NCBI GenBank assembly: GCA_021805565.1
Contig: JAJZFA010000012.1
Location: forward strand, 1-56,264
Reading direction: 5' to 3'
DNA from: Pseudomonadota bacterium
Lineage (GTDB): Bacteria; Pseudomonadota; Alphaproteobacteria; Acetobacterales; Acetobacteraceae
Length of the DNA stretch: 56,264 nucleotides
Positions 56,137-56,264 of this stretch are shown in pieces. The notes below the pieces were generated by a model that ran no database searches, was not told where the DNA came from, and worked only from the letters and a program-made list of their open reading frames with translations. How positions within the stretch are numbered: the first letter of the stretch is position 1; the number at the start of each line of letters is the position of its first letter. A program made the position numbers and the translations under genes.

Positions 56137-56264
56137 GGGAACCTCTGAACAGCGCAATTTTTTGCCCTTGTATCTGTCGGGCGAACGGCGATCGGCCGCC
56201 AGCGGCCGGGTTTGACCGCCTGGCGCCTGAAATTCGCGGCGATTTTCGGCTTTCGGAAGCTTCC
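56137..56264. other. Non-coding end of window; possible insertion-sequence terminus
   Basis: 141 bp remain after the transferase stop, with no gene. From about 56137 the sequence GGGAACCTCTGAAC recalls terminal inverted repeats of IS5/IS1182-type elements and the composition changes after it. The element, if real, continues outside the window, so this is only a suggestion. Confidence 0.25.

Noticed and set aside
1-56264. CRISPR array, prophage or tRNA genes
   Set aside because: No regularly spaced direct repeats, no phage structural genes and no cloverleaf with a GTTCRANYC T-arm were found on reading both strands.

Overview
This window looks like the chromosome of a high-GC alphaproteobacterium, probably Rhodospirillales or Acetobacteraceae. 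The evidence is a pyruvate dehydrogenase operon whose E1-beta carries its own lipoyl domain, lysA followed by a DUF4175/TIGR02302 membrane protein, two-subunit glycyl-tRNA synthetase, and the order ffh-rpsP-rimM-trmD-rplS. Genus assignment is inference. About 47 intact genes are supported, nearly all housekeeping, with a few accessory insertions.

Layout. 1-1.3 kb: IS630-type transposase gene beside ppdK. 1.3-7.7 kb (minus): glyQ, vapB, vapC, glyS, ppdK; the toxin-antitoxin pair sits between the two glycyl-tRNA synthetase subunit genes. 7.8-9.0 kb: two lipoproteins (a lipocalin and an Ig-like protein). 9.0-9.5 kb: non-coding, with two inverted repeats. 9.5-15.1 kb: pdhA, pdhB, pdhC, a GNAT acetyltransferase and lpd. 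15.2-18.8 kb: a frameshifted HdrB-like Fe-S gene, a serine hydrolase and a convergent MFS transporter. 18.8-22.9 kb: thiL, a GT4 glycosyltransferase, an LpxH-like phosphoesterase and, divergently, a lipid kinase. 22.9-31.5 kb: DUF4175 gene, lysA, tkt and divergent ftsK. 31.8-35.2 kb (minus): ffh-rpsP-rimM-trmD-rplS, preceded by a promoter, compact hairpins and an intrinsic terminator. 35.4-37.9 kb: scoA, scoB and an acyl-CoA dehydrogenase. 38.1-41.9 kb: TPR/glycosyltransferase-like protein, hemE, hemH. 42-46.3 kb: outer-membrane barrel, aceA, a remnant of a divergent XRE regulator, and a lower-GC acyltransferase whose 3' end overlaps the remnant. 46.3-48.1 kb: class II aldolase and zinc dehydrogenase with an upstream 21-bp palindrome. 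48.2-51.0 kb (minus): chorismate mutase, aminotransferase, prephenate dehydrogenase. 51.2-54.0 kb (plus): metX, metW, tonB. 54.0-56.1 kb: methyltransferase, gloB, glutathione transferase, and a possible further mobile-element end.

The genes cover central carbon flow (PpdK, PDH, Tkt, AceA, Sco/ACAD), amino-acid synthesis (LysA, TyrA/HisC/CM, MetXW), heme synthesis, translation and protein targeting (GlyQS, RpsP, RplS, TrmD, RimM, Ffh), and the envelope. The observations most worth following are the aceA regulator remnant next to a foreign-looking acyltransferase, the structured RNA upstream of ffh, vapBC inside glyQ-glyS, the palindrome before the dehydrogenase/aldolase pair, and the chorismate mutase with a degenerate prephenate-dehydratase-like tail. 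No CRISPR array, tRNA, rRNA or phage was found.
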